Source: Bacteroidetes bacterium HGW-Bacteroidetes-12
Lineage (GTDB): Bacteria; Bacteroidota; Bacteroidia; Flavobacteriales_E; Vicingaceae
Direction of reading: 5' to 3'
DNA length: 14,275 nucleotides
Assembly: GCA_002841035.1 (NCBI GenBank)
Contig: PHDR01000027.1
Span: forward strand, 1-14,275
A program made the position numbers and the translations under genes. Positions within the stretch are counted from its first letter, which is position 1. Each line of letters begins with the position of its first letter. This document shows, piece after piece, positions 12,811 through 14,275 of the stretch. Below the pieces are notes generated by a model. That model was not told the DNA's origin, ran no database searches, and saw nothing but the letters and a program-made list of their open reading frames with translations.

Positions 12811-14275
12811 ATGAGTGATGACAAAAAAGTGATTTTTTCAATGAACAAAGTAGGTAAGACATTACCTAACGGAAAAGTAATTTTAAAAGATATTTATTTA
12901 TCTTTTTTTTATGGAGCAAAAATTGGCATAATTGGACTAAATGGTTCTGGAAAATCAACCGTGATGAAAATTATTGCAGGAGTAGAACCATCTTATCAAG
13001 GAGATGTTACCTTTTCTCCAGGATATACGGTTGGATATCTAGAACAAGAACCAAAATTAGATGAAACCAAAACGGTAAAAGAAATTGTTCAAGAAGGAGC
13101 TCAAGAAACCATTGATGTGTTAGCTGAATACGAGGCAATTAATCTACAATTTGGAGAGCCTGAAGTGTATGAAAATCCAGATAAAATGGATGAATTGATG
13201 AAACGACAAGCCGAGCTTCAAGATAAAATTGATGCTTTAGGTGCATGGGAATTAGATGCAAAACTTAATCGAGCAATGGACGCATTAAATTGTCCCCCCG
13301 AAGATGCACTTATAAAAAACTTATCGGGAGGCGAATTAAGAAGAGTTGCATTGTGTCGATTACTTCTGAAACAACCAGATATTTTGTTGTTGGATGAGCC
13401 TACCAACCATTTAGATACAGAATCCATATTTTGGTTAGAACAACATTTACAGCAATATCCAGGAACGGTTATCGCAATTACGCATGATAGGTATTTTCTG
13501 GATAACGTAGCAGGCTGGATTTTAGAACTGGATAGAGGGCATGGTATTCCATGGAAAGGAAATTACTCCTCTTGGTTAGAACAAAAATCAACCCGATTAG
13601 CTCAAGAAGAAAAAACAGAAAGCAAAAGAAGAAAAATATTAGAGCGAGAGTTGGAATGGACTAGAATGAATGCAAAAGGCAGACAAAGCAAATCGAAAGC
13701 ACGTTTAAGTAACTATGATAAGTTATTAAGTGAAGGAGCATCTGAAAAAGAAGCTAAATTAGAGTTGTTTATACCTAATGGACCTCGATTAGGAAACGAA
13801 GTGATTGAAGCCCAAAATATATCAAAATCTTTTGGAGATAACTTACTCTACGAAAACCTGTCATTTAAACTTCCTCCGGCAGGAATAGTTGGAATTATAG
13901 GTCCTAATGGTGCTGGAAAAACGACTCTTTTTCGATTAATTATGGGAGAAGAAACACCAGATTCAGGTTCTTTTAAAGTTGGAGAAACCGTGAAAATTGG
14001 ATATGTAGATCAATCACACAAAGATTTAACAGATAACAAATCCATTTTTGAAGCCTTTTCAGGAGGAACCGAAATGATGGAATTTGGAGGGAAAACAATT
14101 AATGCAAGAGCCTATTTATCTCGATTTAACTTTGTTGGTTCCGATCAAAATAAAAAGGTAGGTATTTTATCTGGAGGAGAGCGAAATCGTTTGCATTTGG
14201 CAATGGCAATAAAAGAAGAAGCCAATGTTTTATTGCTAGATGAACCAACAAATGATTTGGATGTAAATGCCATTA
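12811..14275 (+). CDS. ettA: Energy-dependent translational throttle protein EttA, 5' portion (3' end outside window)
   Basis: An ABC-F ATPase that binds the ribosomal E site and gates the first peptide bond according to energy state; not a transporter and has no membrane segment. The window holds 488 codons plus one base; EttA is usually about 555-565 residues, so some 70-75 are missing. Domain 1 has Walker A GLNGSGKST at 42-50, signature LSGGE at 171-175, Walker B ILLLDE at 191-196 and His225. The EttA-type arm insertion lies at about 90-140. The linker (about 245-325) contains the basic, charged RMNAKGRQSKSKARLS segment at 285-300. Domain 2 has Walker A GPNGAGKTT at 364-372, signature LSGGE at 453-457 and Walker B VLLLDE at 473-478. 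The start MSDDKKVIFSMNKV matches EttA proteins, so the ATG at 12811 is preferred over Met11. Confidence 0.96.
   Translation, partial: MSDDKKVIFSMNKVGKTLPNGKVILKDIYLSFFYGAKIGIIGLNGSGKSTVMKIIAGVEPSYQGDVTFSPGYTVGYLEQEPKLDETKTVKEIVQEGAQETIDVLAEYEAINLQFGEPEVYENPDKMDELMKRQAELQDKIDALGAWELDAKLNRAMDALNCPPEDALIKNLSGGELRRVALCRLLLKQPDILLLDEPTNHLDTESIFWLEQHLQQYPGTVIAITHDRYFLDNVAGWILELDRGHGIPWKGNYSSWLEQKSTRLAQEEKTESKRRKILERELEWTRMNAKGRQSKSKARLSNYDKLLSEGASEKEAKLELFIPNGPRLGNEVIEAQNISKSFGDNLLYENLSFKLPPAGIVGIIGPNGAGKTTLFRLIMGEETPDSGSFKVGETVKIGYVDQSHKDLTDNKSIFEAFSGGTEMMEFGGKTINARAYLSRFNFVGSDQNKKVGILSGGERNRLHLAMAIKEEANVLLLDEPTNDLDVNAI

Noticed and set aside
13218..13427. Minus-strand open frame inside ettA
   Set aside because: It covers the conserved signature and Walker B region of ABC domain 1 of EttA in antisense and has no independent support.

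Overview
The window is AT-rich (roughly one-third G+C by eye) and looks like chromosomal DNA from a member of the Bacteroidota, probably order Flavobacteriales. Three things point there. Several genes have a TAnnTTTG -7 promoter box a short way upstream, and there are no obvious Shine-Dalgarno sequences. The proteins are of Bacteroidota type (long HisS, MacB-like exporter with a free-standing ATPase, DUF493 protein, Crp/Fnr regulator with an N-terminal Cys cluster). Several spacers are filled with short 'word' repeats. No species can be assigned.

Left part (1-5126): the 3' end of 4-hydroxyphenylpyruvate dioxygenase (tyrosine catabolism), a 61-residue membrane protein of unknown function followed by a terminator, hisS (histidyl-tRNA synthetase) with a clear promoter, a degenerate dispersed-repeat-like hairpin, nadA (quinolinate synthase), a convergent tspO-family membrane protein whose stop overlaps that of nadA, and an AhpD-like CxxC protein closed by a 15-bp-stem terminator. 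These are independent housekeeping genes.

Middle part (5317-11592): one same-strand cluster encoding a complete MacAB-TolC-like tripartite exporter, in the order ATPase, FtsX/MacB-type permease 1, permease 2, periplasmic adaptor with an RLS-type TolC-docking motif, TolC-family outer-membrane channel, then a small DUF493 protein. A perfect TAnnTTTG box lies just upstream of the ATPase and fixes its start at a GTG. The two permeases are diverged paralogues and probably form a heterodimer. The cargo cannot be read from the sequence. Three spacers in this cluster carry period-7/8 or direct word repeats.

Right part (11594-14275): on the minus strand, a Crp/Fnr-family regulator with four N-terminal cysteines. 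Its promoter carries a 16-bp FNR-spaced inverted repeat that is a plausible autoregulatory site. Then follow a cold-shock protein with a strong terminator, and the 5' 488 codons of ettA (ABC-F translation factor), cut by the window end.

I found no tRNA, rRNA, CRISPR array, insertion sequence, phage gene or defence system. Most of the window is ordinary. The less explained signals are the spacer word arrays, the palindrome at the regulator promoter and the repeat-like element between hisS and nadA.
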